This document shows positions 12,386 to 25,222 of a DNA stretch of 64,000 nt, one piece after another. Source of the DNA: Dipylidium caninum (lineage: Eukaryota; Platyhelminthes; Cestoda; Cyclophyllidea; Dipylidiidae); the NCBI GenBank assembly GCA_017562135.1, contig QEYB01000921.1:1178001-1242000 (forward strand). The letters run 5' to 3'. The position numbers and the translations under genes were made by a program. How positions within the stretch are numbered: the stretch's first letter is position 1; each line of letters starts with the position of its first letter. A model generated the notes under the pieces. That model was not told the DNA's origin and made no database searches. It saw only the letters and a list, made by a program, of their open reading frames with translations.

Positions 12386-15332
12386 TTGTGTTTGTTTCGA
12401 GGACAAGAAAGAATTGTTGAAGTTAAATGTAATCAGTGCGAACAAGTGTGTTGTTCCTCAACTCCCTCGACTTTCTTCTGTCGTTAGCCGTGCTGTGTCC
12501 TATCACCTGTTTATTTCAAGTGGCGGTGTGGGCCGACTGTGGTCCCGACACTTCCATCCACAATTGAGAGAAGAATGAAACCAGTACTTCTGATTATTCA
12601 TATTGTACGATTTTCCCAACATGAACTTGTAAGCGAAACCCTTGTTGGCATGGTAAAGACTTACTTTGACATCTAAAATGTTTGAAAGCGAATCGATAAA
12701 TTGGTACAATGCCAACCAAAGTAAGCACGGTTTTTTAGTCATTCGACGAGTGTGTAGAGATCTGGACCATGTTCTGCACCAACCCCCCCTCCCCCCCTCC
12801 CCCATATTTTCAGCTTAATGTAAAAGTGACTGCAGGAGTAAAAAAGGTGACTTGAGACAAAACACGGGCGGTGGCTTGTGCTCGGCCGCTCATCGTGAAA
12901 GTCCGTCGTCGAAGCGGCCAGTGGAAAGTCAGCAGGGTGTTAGGTAAATGAGTCCACAGAATGCCAGTCTGCTTTGTGTCAAAACTCCAATCCCGCCTAA
13001 GCAAAGCTTATTTAAACAAACAGTGCACTGACACAGATTTTGCAAATGTCAGCATCCTTGGACAACTTTGTTGCCAACGTCCCATCAAATACCAACGCTA
13101 CTGCACTTTATGTATATAGGCGCCAATCGTTAAGCTCGTTTGTCTACTGGATCAGATAGTTGAAGTATCCTTTTAACCCTGGATACGAGTGAAGTCACCA
13201 TTTCTGGATAGAAGGTTAATTTGCTGATGTGTGTGTGTGTGTTTTGAGGTGTGATCTCCGACTGGTCGTGCACAGATGCACTTTTTGTGAACAATGTGGC
13301 CCTCATCATCTCCGGGACTGCGTGCATTATCCTGCCTATGGTATCATCTTACGTCGGTCATGTCGTCTATGCTGTCATCTTTGGTCTGGCCATAGGTGAG
13401 TTCAGCCTCTTACCTTCTCCCACCGCATCTAATATAAAAGGTCCTCCCTACATACTTTGTGGGTCTTTATTGTACTCTCTTATTAACTCTCCCATTCCTC
13501 TTAACATTAAACCTCTTATTTATGCATCCTTCCCATTTTTTAATCTCTCCTATGCTAAATCAATCGGGCTGGGTTGTAAATGGGTAAAAAGGCCTCCTAC
13601 TCAACCTGTTTTGAGAGCGGTCAAGTTGATGTTAACGAAGTGTTGCCGTTCTAGGGTTAAACATTGCATTCAGAGGTGATTCATTCTCTGTATCCTCGTC
13701 GTCGAAAATTTGCAGACTAATATTGCTACAAAATAGCCCTCTTATGAATGGATTGAATAATCGTTTGCGTCAATTTTAAGCAGTCAAAATTGAAATATGA
13801 CGTAAAGAAAGGGAAGATAGAGTTGTGGTGCTTTACCAAATAAATAGCACTTTTCACAAGCATGTCTATTTCCTGTGAAAATTGAGGTCTTCGCAGCGGC
13901 AATAGTAATCATTGCTAGTAGAAACAATGGAATTTGACATCGCCTTTTCCATGGTTTGCGTTAAACTCCGAATGGAGTGCCAGAGTAGCGGAGAAAGCAT
14001 GGACGGCTATTTTGCAATTGGAACTTGCCAAATTAAGTCTGAACTCTTCTAAGGCTTTTTTATGATACAAAGGATCCATCTTGCTTCTACCTATCTAAAC
14101 GCATAGGATCATATCAGTTCCTTGATCATTGTCACCCTTTATCCTTACACTCCTGGGGTGACGATGCTGGCATTATCATGCAATCTTTACCAATTTTTTG
14201 TTTTCCCTCTGCACTCAGCGGCCTTTGTGTGTCTGCGCATTATCCTGCTGGTGGAGATGTTGGGACTGAAACGGCTGACGAACGCTTTTGGATTTCTGCT
14301 ACTGTTCCAAGGCGTCGCCTACGTCATCTCGCCACCCATATTAGGTGTGATTCTATTTGTGATGGCTAATTCTACTTTAATCGTTTAAGTAGAGGCAGAC
14401 CAAATACTCTACAATCTAAAGCACATAATGGGCATTCACATAGGCCTAGTCTTGACAAATGACACGAAGGACAACACGGGTAATTGGTTCGAGTACAGGA
14501 ACCGACTGACCATCATCATATAATGTCAATGCTAATACTTTTAAAATATTACGTCTTAGTCTGTTAGTAACTTAATATTTTGTCTCAACACAATTTAATT
14601 ACATTAATCACTGATAACGTCTTCTGCCTTAATTTATTTTATTTTTGCTTAAACATGTAGTATGAAGAGTTTCTGGATCTCTACATAAGGAAAAGTTACG
14701 CCTTTGTTCTTAAGTTTTTCTTACTTGTCCAATTTGCACACATAGCAATCCACCTTGACCGAAGTAGACTATCTACAAAGATTTGGTCAGGCGTTCTTTT
14801 ATGCCCACTGGTAAATAAGAAAGTCGTGAGTTGATGGACAAAGGATTTAAATAAATTCATGGAAACGGTTTCTGATCAAAACATTATAGTATTTTTCGTC
14901 CCGAGAGAGAGTGAGATGCACAGTGGGCTAAGGTATGTTCAGGAAAAAAGCGGAATAAAGAGACTGTCGTTCTCTCTGTGGTAACGTTGACATTCGGAAA
15001 GTGAGAGTGATTATGTAAACAATTTTCGACCCGATAGTTATTGAAAAACTGTCTCATTGAAGACTTCCCAGTCGTAGTGGAATGAAACAGGAGATTTTAA
15101 ATCTCAATCTGCCTCTTCTACATTTATAGCGGCCTTCTACGATTCTCTAAAGAGCTACAGGTACACCTTCACCTTGGGCGGGGCGAGTCTAATATTGTCT
15201 GCAGTGCTCTGTTTTCCACTGCGTCCGGTGCTCCGCTGGGAACGGCGTCGTCGTGGTGAGGTGGCGCCACCCTCCCAAAGTGGCTACTGTTTACGCACCA
15301 TACGCTACTTGCGAGACCGCATTGCTGCGTGA
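18..15332 (+). CDS. Monocarboxylate-transporter-like protein (SLC16, MFS), 3' part
   Basis: Eleven exons join in phase: 18-161, 3647-4071, 5395-5518, 7046-7227, 8996-9034 (least certain), 9169-9354, 9667-9862, 11742-11864, 13249-13395, 14219-14344 and 15130-15332 (TGA), giving about 630 residues. The 5' exons lie left of the window. The first exons cover membrane helices 2-6 with GIFYGVIYLPA, the KRRATAMGISVCGSS loop and a WRGSF motif, which is the usual SLC16 helix 4-5 pattern. Exons 3-6 encode a long hydrophilic central loop with DFFYSGSMA. From exon 7 (LLRSPTFILLLASS) to the end are helices 7-12, ending in a basic tail LRDRIAA. Family members move monocarboxylates or related small acids with protons across the plasma membrane; the substrate here cannot be told. 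Introns reach 3.5 kb and show nothing else coding. A closer subfamily (for example MCT12/14-like) is possible but not decided. Confidence 0.85.
162..3646 (+). other. Long first visible intron of the SLC16-like gene
   Basis: This stretch of 3485 bases lies between a GTGAGT donor and a pyrimidine-rich CTTTAG acceptor. All open frames here are short and I recognise none of them. I see no RNA gene or repeat. A GT/TG-rich patch lies near 1360-1390. Confidence 0.7.
5652..5671. repeat. (TAATG)4 microsatellite
   Basis: Four exact head-to-tail copies of TAATG lie in an SLC16-gene intron. It is an ordinary short tandem repeat that could vary in length between individuals. Confidence 0.95.
12310..12386. 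repeat. G10 run followed by (TG)n microsatellite
   Basis: A run of ten G (12310-12319) is followed 40 bases later by about thirteen TG units (12360-12386) that trail off into TTTG repeats. Both lie in the intron between 11865 and 13248 and are slippage-prone. Confidence 0.9.
12783..12803. repeat. C-rich tract
   Basis: Three C runs (7, 7 and 5) are separated by single T bases in an SLC16-gene intron. On the other strand this is a G-rich tract. Confidence 0.85.
13228..13242 (+). repeat. (TG)7 tract just upstream of a splice acceptor
   Basis: The TG repeat ends six bases before the acceptor (TTTTGAG) of the exon at 13249. It takes the place of a normal pyrimidine tract, so length changes could affect inclusion of the helix 8-9 exon. 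Confidence 0.7.
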
Positions 15333-15539
15333 TTAGTAAAAGAGGCTGCCTTACAACCCTACAAGTCTCGCTGAACGACGCAATTTTCACCCCTGTTTTT
15401 TAAAAATTTATTTCCCCCCTTTCTCCTCCCTGCAATCTGCTAACTAATCTGCTCCAATTTTATAGCTTTTTTATGTATTATGATTTTCCTCTTCCCTCGT
15501 TTGAAGATTCCCTTTTTCAACAAAAATTTGTGATAATTT

Positions 15540-15545
15540 AATAAA
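15540..15545 (+). promoter_or_regulatory. Poly(A) signal of the SLC16-like gene
   Basis: AATAAA lies 208 bases after the stop codon on the same strand and is the first such hexamer downstream. Confidence 0.6.
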
Positions 15546-16055
15546 AAAGGCCTATTTTACTGACACCACTTCAAAGAGCCCATGAGCAAGAGATTGTCTA
15601 ACTTCAGGGAATGACTGCTTTTGAATTACCTCTGCATCTTATTTGTACCACCGAAGAGTATCCCTTCGCCAAAATAAATGGCCATTGTCTCAGAAAAGAG
15701 GCTATGACCTAGAAGACCGAGGGTTTTGACCAGCAGAAGTGAAAATTCTATCCTCAGTCTTTCCTTCACATCTACGGTGTTTTTATCCAACTTCGGTATA
15801 TTAAAAATTTCGTCTGCCTAGTGAACCCTACTGAAAGTAGATTAAATGACTACAGAGTCCCTGAAACTGATCGACACCCTACAAGGGTGCATCTACTCCG
15901 CCTCCCACAATCCGCGGGAAGCTGCGTACAGAAAATTCGAAATACGGTTGATGTACCGACCAGTTGTTGATGTCATCTTTGTAAGGTCAGCACTATCATC
16001 TTGCAGGCCAGGTGACTCGCCTGTTTTTGAGGCGGTCTTATAAAAGCATAAAAGA

Positions 16056-16150
16056 TCGGGGCCCCCTGGTAGCAATGCAGAACCATTAGGGTAAGAAAGT
16101 ATAGGGGGCCCGAGGTGAAGCTGTTCTTGCGAGCCATGGGGGCCGGCCCC
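16056..16150. repeat. GC-rich inverted-repeat cluster
   Basis: TCGGGGCCCCCT (16056-16067) and AGGGGGCCCGA (16103-16113) can pair as an 11-bp stem with one bulged G around a 35-base loop. At 16139-16150, GGGGCCGGCCCC is a perfect 12-bp palindrome. The surroundings are AT-rich, so the cluster stands out. Function is unknown. Confidence 0.6.
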
Positions 16151-17280
16151 GAAGTGAATGTGTAAAGACCCAGGAGTTAATTATGGCGTCACGATGAATA
16201 GACCATTTACGGACTGCCATCAACACCAACTTACAAATAGTGAGACGTTTCGTGAAGCCTTACTTTGTTGTTCTAATCTGAAACCCAACCGAGGAACAGT
16301 AAAACTGCCATAATCGTTTGTGTAACTAGTCCGAAAAGCGATACGAGCCTAGGGGAGGTGATATTATGCAAATTTATTTTTCAGTTATGCAGAGCCTGAG
16401 TACGATCAAAGAATGCCTAGAGGACATCTTTTTACCTGTTAGTACCATTTCTAACCGCGAGAAATTGGACAATGAAACTACACCAACTATGAGGCTGGAC
16501 GATTCAAACACTGACAACAGTAAATGAAAACTTGATTGGCAAAAGGTTGTATTTATCTTACCTGCCAAATTACGAAAGTGATAGAAGCTGAAGAAAACGC
16601 CATGCCTTAAAGATGAAACCGGCCACTATTTGTGAAACTACGATAAATAAAAATAAACCACGTGGGAGTCTGACTGCCTTGGTAGTACTCTCAACAGTGT
16701 TACTTGGGTAAAGCACCACTGAGCCGCAGTAGTGCCCAAAAACGCACCGACTTCCTAAATGTACATTAAGATCGCTGACAGAAGAATATAATGATGTGCA
16801 CACTTCTTAATAAGATGATTTTGGAGTTGATTGGGTTTCAAGTAATCAAACAATAGGCCTCGATCAGGTAACCATGACTATGTAAGGGAGGTGATTGAGA
16901 AGCGTTGTGTCAATCTAAGGGTTCTCAGATGTCGGATCTCCCTAACAAACCAAACGGGGGAAGGGAGTGACGTAATTACTGCCCTGAGAAGTGGCCAATT
17001 AGACGTTACGCAAAACACTGACAGCCTATTGGTCACCTTGGACAACTCGGCCAGACCCTGCATCCTCATTGGTCTATTCAGCTAATCGATGAAGAGCGTA
17101 GGGCGCTGCGTACTGTTAATCTTGGCCAGCATCTGATGTGCGCACAAGGGCGAGTGGACTCAATCGTTTTCTTCCGTCTGTTGCGGGCGGCTTCCTTATA
17201 TCCTCCTCGTTTAAGTATTAAAATACGACGTTAATCCTCATAAACCATCGGCCATAAAACACGAACAAAAAGAAAAATCT

Positions 17281-19508
17281 ATGGGGATCTGGTTCGCACT
17301 CTATGTGTTTGCCGTCGCGTCGATAGTCAAAGGCAGCAACTATGATGCCTACCTAGCTGATCTTGATCTCCGAAATCGCGAATTGCACGACAGCTTCCGC
17401 CGGAGATACCCCAGCGGGGCCTATGTGTTGGACTACATACTCCCTTCCCCAGAGTTCCGTCTTGCTCATCCCGTCCTTCAAGAATACGACAGTGAAGTGG
17501 ATTACCATCGTAAGTCGGGCCTTAAAAGCGTTAGACGGCCCACTTCAAAGATCTCTATGCACTTCAACCTAATTTCCAATTACTTATTGGTTATAGAATT
17601 GTGGATGTCCGAACAATTAATAAATTTATAGATTTGGGAATTATTCGTCAAACTATTCCATTCATACAACATAATGCGTTTAACCCTGTAAAAAGTCGAA
17701 GCAGGCAATCTATAGAAGTTTGAATTGCTCATTTTTCAGAAGTTCTTACTGGAATTCGTAATTCCTGACCAGGTCCACCTTCGAAAGTTGCACCAAATTC
17801 CACAGAGAATTAGGTTGTTAATTTCAAAAAATTAGTTACTATATCTTCCGCATCAAAGGTTTGTGAATAGGGGATTAGGTCTTATTCAGATAGGTTGTCT
17901 TGGGCCCAAAGTCTAGACCATGAGAAGTAAATTATTTGTAGTAAAATGGCGACCACATGTTACAGGATGTAAAACCTGAAATCGGAGGTGTCTAAACTTC
18001 GACATTTGCGCACTATCTGCATATTCACTTCGCGTATCTCATTGTTAATGGGTTAGTAAAAGAAAAGTCATTAATACGTCAATCAATTGGTTTGCAGAAG
18101 CAGAGAACGACGATTGGGAACGTCTGCTGGAAAGCCTAGCCTTCGTCCAACACACCGCGCGTCATCCCGATGTCGAAGGTGCTGCGAAACGCTTCCAATT
18201 CTGGCTGACCGAACAGCCACAAGTCAATAGCACGCCTGCGCGCGCACGTGTTTATCCAGCCTACGCAGGTAGCGAATTCGCCCCACAAGATACCACTTGG
18301 GGTATCCATCGAGTGTCCGGAGGCTCCTCAGAGGTTGGTCGATGGATGGACTATGCGGTTTTAGGGGCGCAGGCTCAAGAAGATGAGGATGACGAAGACA
18401 GTGATGAGGCTTTGGGCGCGCAAAAGCCGTCATTCAGATCCGATGTGAAAATGGACCAACTCCCGGCATACTGCGATCCGCCCAACCCTTGCCCCATTGG
18501 CTACGATCCGGACACTATGGCCACGCCCTGCGACAAAGATGTGGAAAATACGGCAGAATTCAATAGAAATTGGATTCTGAGAAAAGTGCAAAATGGCGAA
18601 TGCTCGTGCGATGAGGAGCATATGGAGTCATGTCCAAGCGCAATAGAGAAAGGCAGGGGAGCTTTCGTGAACCTTCGTAGAGTGAGCAAATACCCTTTTT
18701 TGACGAGACTCCAAATGCGTCTAGTTGAGAAAAACTTCGATTTTATCTCAGCGGATGTATATATGTATATTAGCATCGTCATGGAAAAGTGAGTAGGATG
18801 GGTTTTCGACACCTTCAATACCGCCTAACAAAATCAACTTCACAAATGACAAGAATAATGTCACCGGATTATTTATACATTGGTAGGAAATAGTAACCAC
18901 CAAGACGACAGAATAATATGGGCCGGTTCTCGCTCATTAGGTCCTGGGGAATTAAAAGGCGATTCGAATCACCGTTTAACCTGACTGATTCCATAAAAAT
19001 ACATATGTTCAAATGTGCATTGCCTTCCCTGTCGGCTAATTAAAGTAGCCATATTGAGTACGAAATTAAAATTTGTACAATTTTACAATGACAAACCGTA
19101 AGACCATGTGGAAAATGCAAGGCCTAGTGAAATGGGGTCAGAAAAGCTGAGACGATTATCCCTACCACCCGCGCACGGCAAAGTAATAAAGCAGAAGCCT
19201 TAAACAACTTTTAAGCATTCATCTCATCCGCGCTACAACCGACTAACACTCCCTCTCATCATTAAATCAGAGTCAAATTAAGCAGATATCTTTCGACGAG
19301 AACCCCTACCTCCACGGACAGAAACGCTCGAACCTGGTGGCAAAGAAGACCTACCACGAACTCAAATCAACGGTAAGACAAGTCCATCATAGATAGGGAA
19401 CAAATTGGCCAGCCTTAACTTTTGTGCAAATTTCAGATTCCCACAAATCCATACTCTCGAGGACATCGGCTGCGGAGCATAATCAAAAAGTCAGGACCGC
19501 ATTTCTAA
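17281..19508 (+). CDS. SCG5: Neuroendocrine protein 7B2 (secretogranin V), proprotein convertase 2 chaperone
   Basis: Four exons join in phase: 17281-17509, 18098-18681, 19271-19372 and 19437-19508 (TAA), giving 327 residues; the human protein has 212. An N-terminal signal peptide (MGIWFALYVFAVASIVKG) fits a secretory-pathway protein. A YPAY ... VSGGSSE stretch resembles the human YPAH ... EGGAHE region. The family hallmark DPPNPCPIGYD follows, then ENTAEFNRNW, matching human NTPDTAEFSREF. An acidic EDEDDEDSDE patch precedes it. 7B2 binds pro-PC2 in the regulated secretory pathway and its C-terminal peptide inhibits PC2. Unusually, both exon 3 (NPYLHGQKRSNLVAKK) and exon 4 (NPYSRGHRLRSIIKKSGPHF) encode a version of that peptide. 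Only a short basic LRR precedes them instead of the human RRKRR furin site. Expect neuroendocrine expression. Confidence 0.9.
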
Positions 19509-19577
19509 AAAGGTTAAGTTACTAGCGTCCCTCCCACCGTACTCAGCGTTATATTTTGTTAAAGTTTCGTCGCGTGA

Positions 19578-19583
19578 TTTATT
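19578..19583 (-). promoter_or_regulatory. Poly(A) signal of dUTPase
   Basis: TTTATT on the plus strand reads AATAAA on the minus strand, about 134 bases after the dUTPase stop codon. It lies within the 208-base gap between the converging 7B2 and dUTPase coding ends. Confidence 0.55.
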
Positions 19584-19716
19584 CTAAAAATACGTATATC
19601 GTCGTATCATGATCTGTTGTTGTCAAAGAGCATGTTTCATGATGTTTGGGAACGAAAAGAAAATGCTATACAAAATACTGGTTGTATACTCCTAAAAATC
19701 CAAAAATCGATGTTAA

Positions 19717-20199
19717 CTATATTCCAGTTGATCCGTATCCATTTGCGCCGCGTTTAGTTTCGTCTAAACTCTCACACTCGACGAGCACGGGCATAAAGAT
19801 ACGCTCGCAGATAATTTGGGCAATGCGATCTCCCCGTTTGACATTAAAGTTCTTGTCGCTAAAGTTGAAAAGAAGCACCATAATGTTGCCTCGGTAGTCT
19901 TGATCTACAACGCCGGCTCCCACGTCTATGCCGTTTTTCAATGCCAGGCCACTACGAGGAGCTATGCGACCATAGCAACCAGGGGGTAAAGCAATCTACG
20001 AAAAAGGGAATTGAAAAGATGGTGCAATTACCTGAATATCTGTGTCGACTAACGCGCGACCGCCAGCGGTAACAACACAGTCCACGGAGCTATAGAGGTC
20101 GTAGCCAGCCGCAAATTCGGAACCACGAGTCGGTGTAAAAGCGGAATCTGAGACTTTGCGGAAACGAAGAGTCGTGTCGTCGTGAATAGGGGTAGCCAT
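19717..20199 (-). CDS. DUT: dUTP diphosphatase (trimeric dUTPase)
   Basis: Two exons, 20032-20199 and 19717-19995, are split by a 36-nt intron (19996-20031) and give 148 residues, a normal length for the family. All five dUTPase motifs are present in order: AAGYDLYSS (motif 1), PRSGLA (2), [11 protein letters not shown] (3, with the catalytic Asp), [10 protein letters not shown] (4) and the C-terminal [10 protein letters not shown] (5). The enzyme hydrolyses dUTP to dUMP and pyrophosphate, keeping uracil out of DNA and feeding thymidylate synthesis. The start MATPIHDD is the first Met in frame. There is no mitochondrial presequence, so a nuclear/cytosolic form is inferred. The gene converges on 7B2 and lies downstream of PSMC2 on the same strand. 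Confidence 0.95.
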
Positions 20200-21487
20200 A
20201 GTAAACGTCCCTGACCTAGTAACACAAAAGACGGCACTACGAATGAAAGTGAAAAATACAAAAAGGTCGAAAATATTGCGAGATTCCCGTTAAAAATCCA
20301 TTGACCGAGGAAAAAAGCTCTTTTTTTCCGTACTTCGTTGTCATCCATAGTTTACGGTAAGTGGCTAGACTTAAAATGCTACAGGATACAAAATGTCAGC
20401 AAGGGCTCTGCGACTAACAACGACGACCCAGCCCAGACGGCCAGATTAAATGCACCTCCTGGGCTATTTGCCGAAGCTCGCTAGATTGATTGTAGTAGCC
20501 CAGACAAACTAACCACGTGCTATGCCACATCGAGAGAAGCAATCAAAATAATCATAGCTTGAGTTAATGTTAAAAAAATTAAAAATTGGACCCCATGAAT
20601 TGCGAAAGTTGCGGAAATATTAAAAAGTGGTTAAGATAATAATAATAATTCTCCAGCTTTATAAGTGCACCAAAAGAGCTTTCTTTACACGAGGCGTCGG
20701 CATCCACATAGAGTGGTTAATTAGCGGACAGCATGCACTCCTAACGTGAACTGTCGGAAAGAGCAGTGTTAAGAAAAACCAAAAAAGATGGAGTCCGCCA
20801 TAAATAAATTCGACATCACATTATTCGTAATTTCGGCATATTTTTGCGATCATACATCAAATTTGAGAGCATAATGCTAGGGATATCGACATCCAACTCT
20901 TAATTTTTTTACATCTTTGCCTTTAAATAAATATTCGAAAGGAATGATTAATTTGAGTGGTGCCGACTTTTACTACGGAGCTTGACGACCCTAATATTCC
21001 CTAGTTCTAATAACTGCGAAAGAGAGGACCTTACCCTCCCTTTCCCATCTTATTATGCGCTGGTTTTAGCGCCAGCTTTGGCGGCTTTCAACTAATAACT
21101 TTGACCAGCATTTAGCAAGGGAAGACGGGTTGTACTTTGGGAAAGCGGCCACCTGGAAAGAAGGCGCAAGTGATGAAATCGCCCACGGCTTTCCGACACA
21201 CCCTCTACGGAGCCAACACGCTCTACGACAAGACCCATCTACACCACTCACCCGGCTCCAATTGTCTACTCATAACGACACTCGAGACAAAAAACGTAGT
21301 CATCGTTATCAACCCTGTCAGTCATATGACGTTACTCGACCCCTGAATATCCAAACCCCAAACAACCAATAAAGCAATTCCCATAAAGCCAATAATTTCG
21401 CAATGGTACAAGAAAAACAAAAGTGCTTCTTTTTAAAATACTTGTGTCAAGATAGAAAGCACATCAGATGCTTGAATGTCAATGTGA
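20200..21487. other. Intergenic: dUTPase promoter and PSMC2 3' flank
   Basis: No recognised gene. It is AT-rich with an AAT triplet run near 20640. A more GC-rich, codon-like patch at about 21090-21370 is open in two plus-strand frames (61-80 residues) but has no similarity I recognise and no clear splice sites. It may be part of the PSMC2 3' flank. Confidence 0.5.
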
Positions 21488-23412
<1,925 letters not shown>

Positions 23413-25222
23413 ATCTAAGACGAATTACGGCTAGTCAATAAACTCAAGGTAGATTTGTCATTGGACAATTGTATTTTTAAAGTATTTCATTACGTTATGG
23501 CAGACTTAACTACAAAAGTCCTACATGCATGAACAAACGTCTTGGGCCCATGAATACTTCCTTTGTACCTCACAAATGGCCAGTTAGTTAGACCTTCGGG
23601 GCAATATTCGTTAGATGCACTAAATACGACTAGCCGATATAGCGACGTTCTCTGGCTGAATCATTTTGCTAGCGAAGAAGCAGTAGTTGGTTCGAAGAAG
23701 AAATAACAAAAACTTAGTAAGCACTGACAAGGGTTGTTCTTTGAGCTCGTGGATGCAGGCAACTAAAGTTGAGGACTTGGAATTGTCTACCACTGGTCGG
23801 TTAATGAATTTGACCGTCATTCAACTTATAATTCGCCACAGTGAGTTGGCCAGTGGCAGTGGAGAGCGTTGCGAAGAGGATAGAATTTCTTTTACCGATT
23901 AAGACAAATAGGTGGAGCTTGTGCACCATGTTGCAACAATTCTTATTCATCATGTTTTCATGGCTATTGCATCGGTCACTAATAAATGGGATTTGGGAAC
24001 CAAGAAGCGACTTAGTACAAGCATACACTTCTCTTTCTTTTCCTTCACCACAGCTGTTTGACTAAGCAGCATGAGGGTACTTAATATTTTGCCTCTTTTT
24101 AACTTGTCATTCACTTCAGTCATGTTTTCCGCATGAAATAAACGTGTGAGACAGTTGGAGACACATTGAGGTGCCGGGTTAACCACCCTCTCCCAACTTC
24201 CATTTATATACAGGGCCCAGTAATAGCAAAATTTTGTTATAGCATATTAGGCAATCCGTGGGCCCAAACAGCTGCCAGTAAAGTTCTCCGCTCCAGTAAT
24301 TTTGTCCTTGCCTGTTTACCTTGTCTCCACTGGCAGAAATTTTTAAATCCTGCAATCCATTCGGAACTATTAGACACAAAGCAGAAAATCAATGAATCCT
24401 TTCCGACAATACGCACTACATCCTCGTCACCCGCTCAGCTATCTAATATTATTTAAAATGTGTCATTCAGTCCGTTACTTGTTTGTTAAGAATAAACATG
24501 TCGCAACTTATTTTTTAACATTGAAAATGATGAATGTAGGGGGGTGGCGGTAGTAGTTTGTACCACCAAATCTTATCGTTTTCTGCCAAATAATTGTGGA
24601 AATGACTGGACTAGTTGACACAGATCTTTTAGACAAGTCATGCAGGATAGGAAGAAGAAATGAGAATTTGGTGTTTACAAAACTCTGCTCATGTTAGTGG
24701 TCTCGGTTACCGCGAATAAAGCAGCATAAATACATGTTCGACATTCATTATACACTTCCCACGATTAGAAGAATGTAATATGGGCCGAGAGGACGTAAAC
24801 AAATTCCTATCTGCATAACCATTCGTGGCCTTTCGCTATCCGGCTCGAAAAATATTACGCCCTCTGTCCTTCGACACTGCACATTGACTACGTGAACAAA
24901 TGCGCTTTATCAAATCGACTTCACAGTCCTGTGCCTACGTATATATATATATATATTGTTTCTACATGTAGCAAGTGACATGGCCATTACTCTTTTTAAA
25001 GTCTGTAATTATTAGTTGATTTATAAGTAGTTAGTCCCTTTGTTATCGCGATTCGCCTTCATAATGTTTTTCCCATCAGATAATAAGCGATTGTGGGCTT
25101 ACAACTTATTTTGTATATAATCTATTTGCCCTGAATTTTGGTTAGTTCGTTTAGTATACTGCCTTCCCATTTTACGCCTATTGGTTACAACTGAAATTTA
25201 CTCTTCCGTTTCCACCTAACCA
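23413..25222. other. Intergenic between divergent PSMC2 and WDR81
   Basis: About 1.8 kb, AT-rich. Several open frames of 60-96 codons at 23.6-24.5 kb overlap on opposite strands and resemble nothing I know. It presumably holds the promoters of the two divergent genes. A short TA repeat lies at 24940-24957. Confidence 0.6.
24940..24957. repeat. (TA)9 microsatellite
   Basis: Simple TA alternation in the PSMC2-WDR81 intergenic region. Confidence 0.9.

Larger units (their letters stand above)
15333..17280. other. Intergenic: SLC16-like 3' UTR, GC-rich palindromes, 7B2 promoter
   Basis: No convincing gene. The first ~200 bases are 3' UTR. A GC-rich cluster of inverted repeats lies at 16056-16150 (separate entry). 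Open frames at 16.4-17.1 kb on both strands are short and unrecognised; the last few hundred bases are presumably the 7B2 promoter and 5' UTR. Confidence 0.6.

Noticed and set aside
18501..18818. 105-codon minus-strand frame over 7B2 exon 2
   Set aside because: It is the shadow of the clear 7B2 coding frame on the plus strand.
7143..18850. An 18-base string (AACAAAATCAACTTCACA) shared by the SLC16-like exon at 7143 and the 7B2 intron at about 18830
   Set aside because: One copy is coding and flanks do not match, so a dispersed repeat is not supported.
18964..18982. GATTCGAATC, tRNA-like T loop in a 7B2 intron
   Set aside because: Flanking bases do not form the other tRNA arms; it is a short palindrome.
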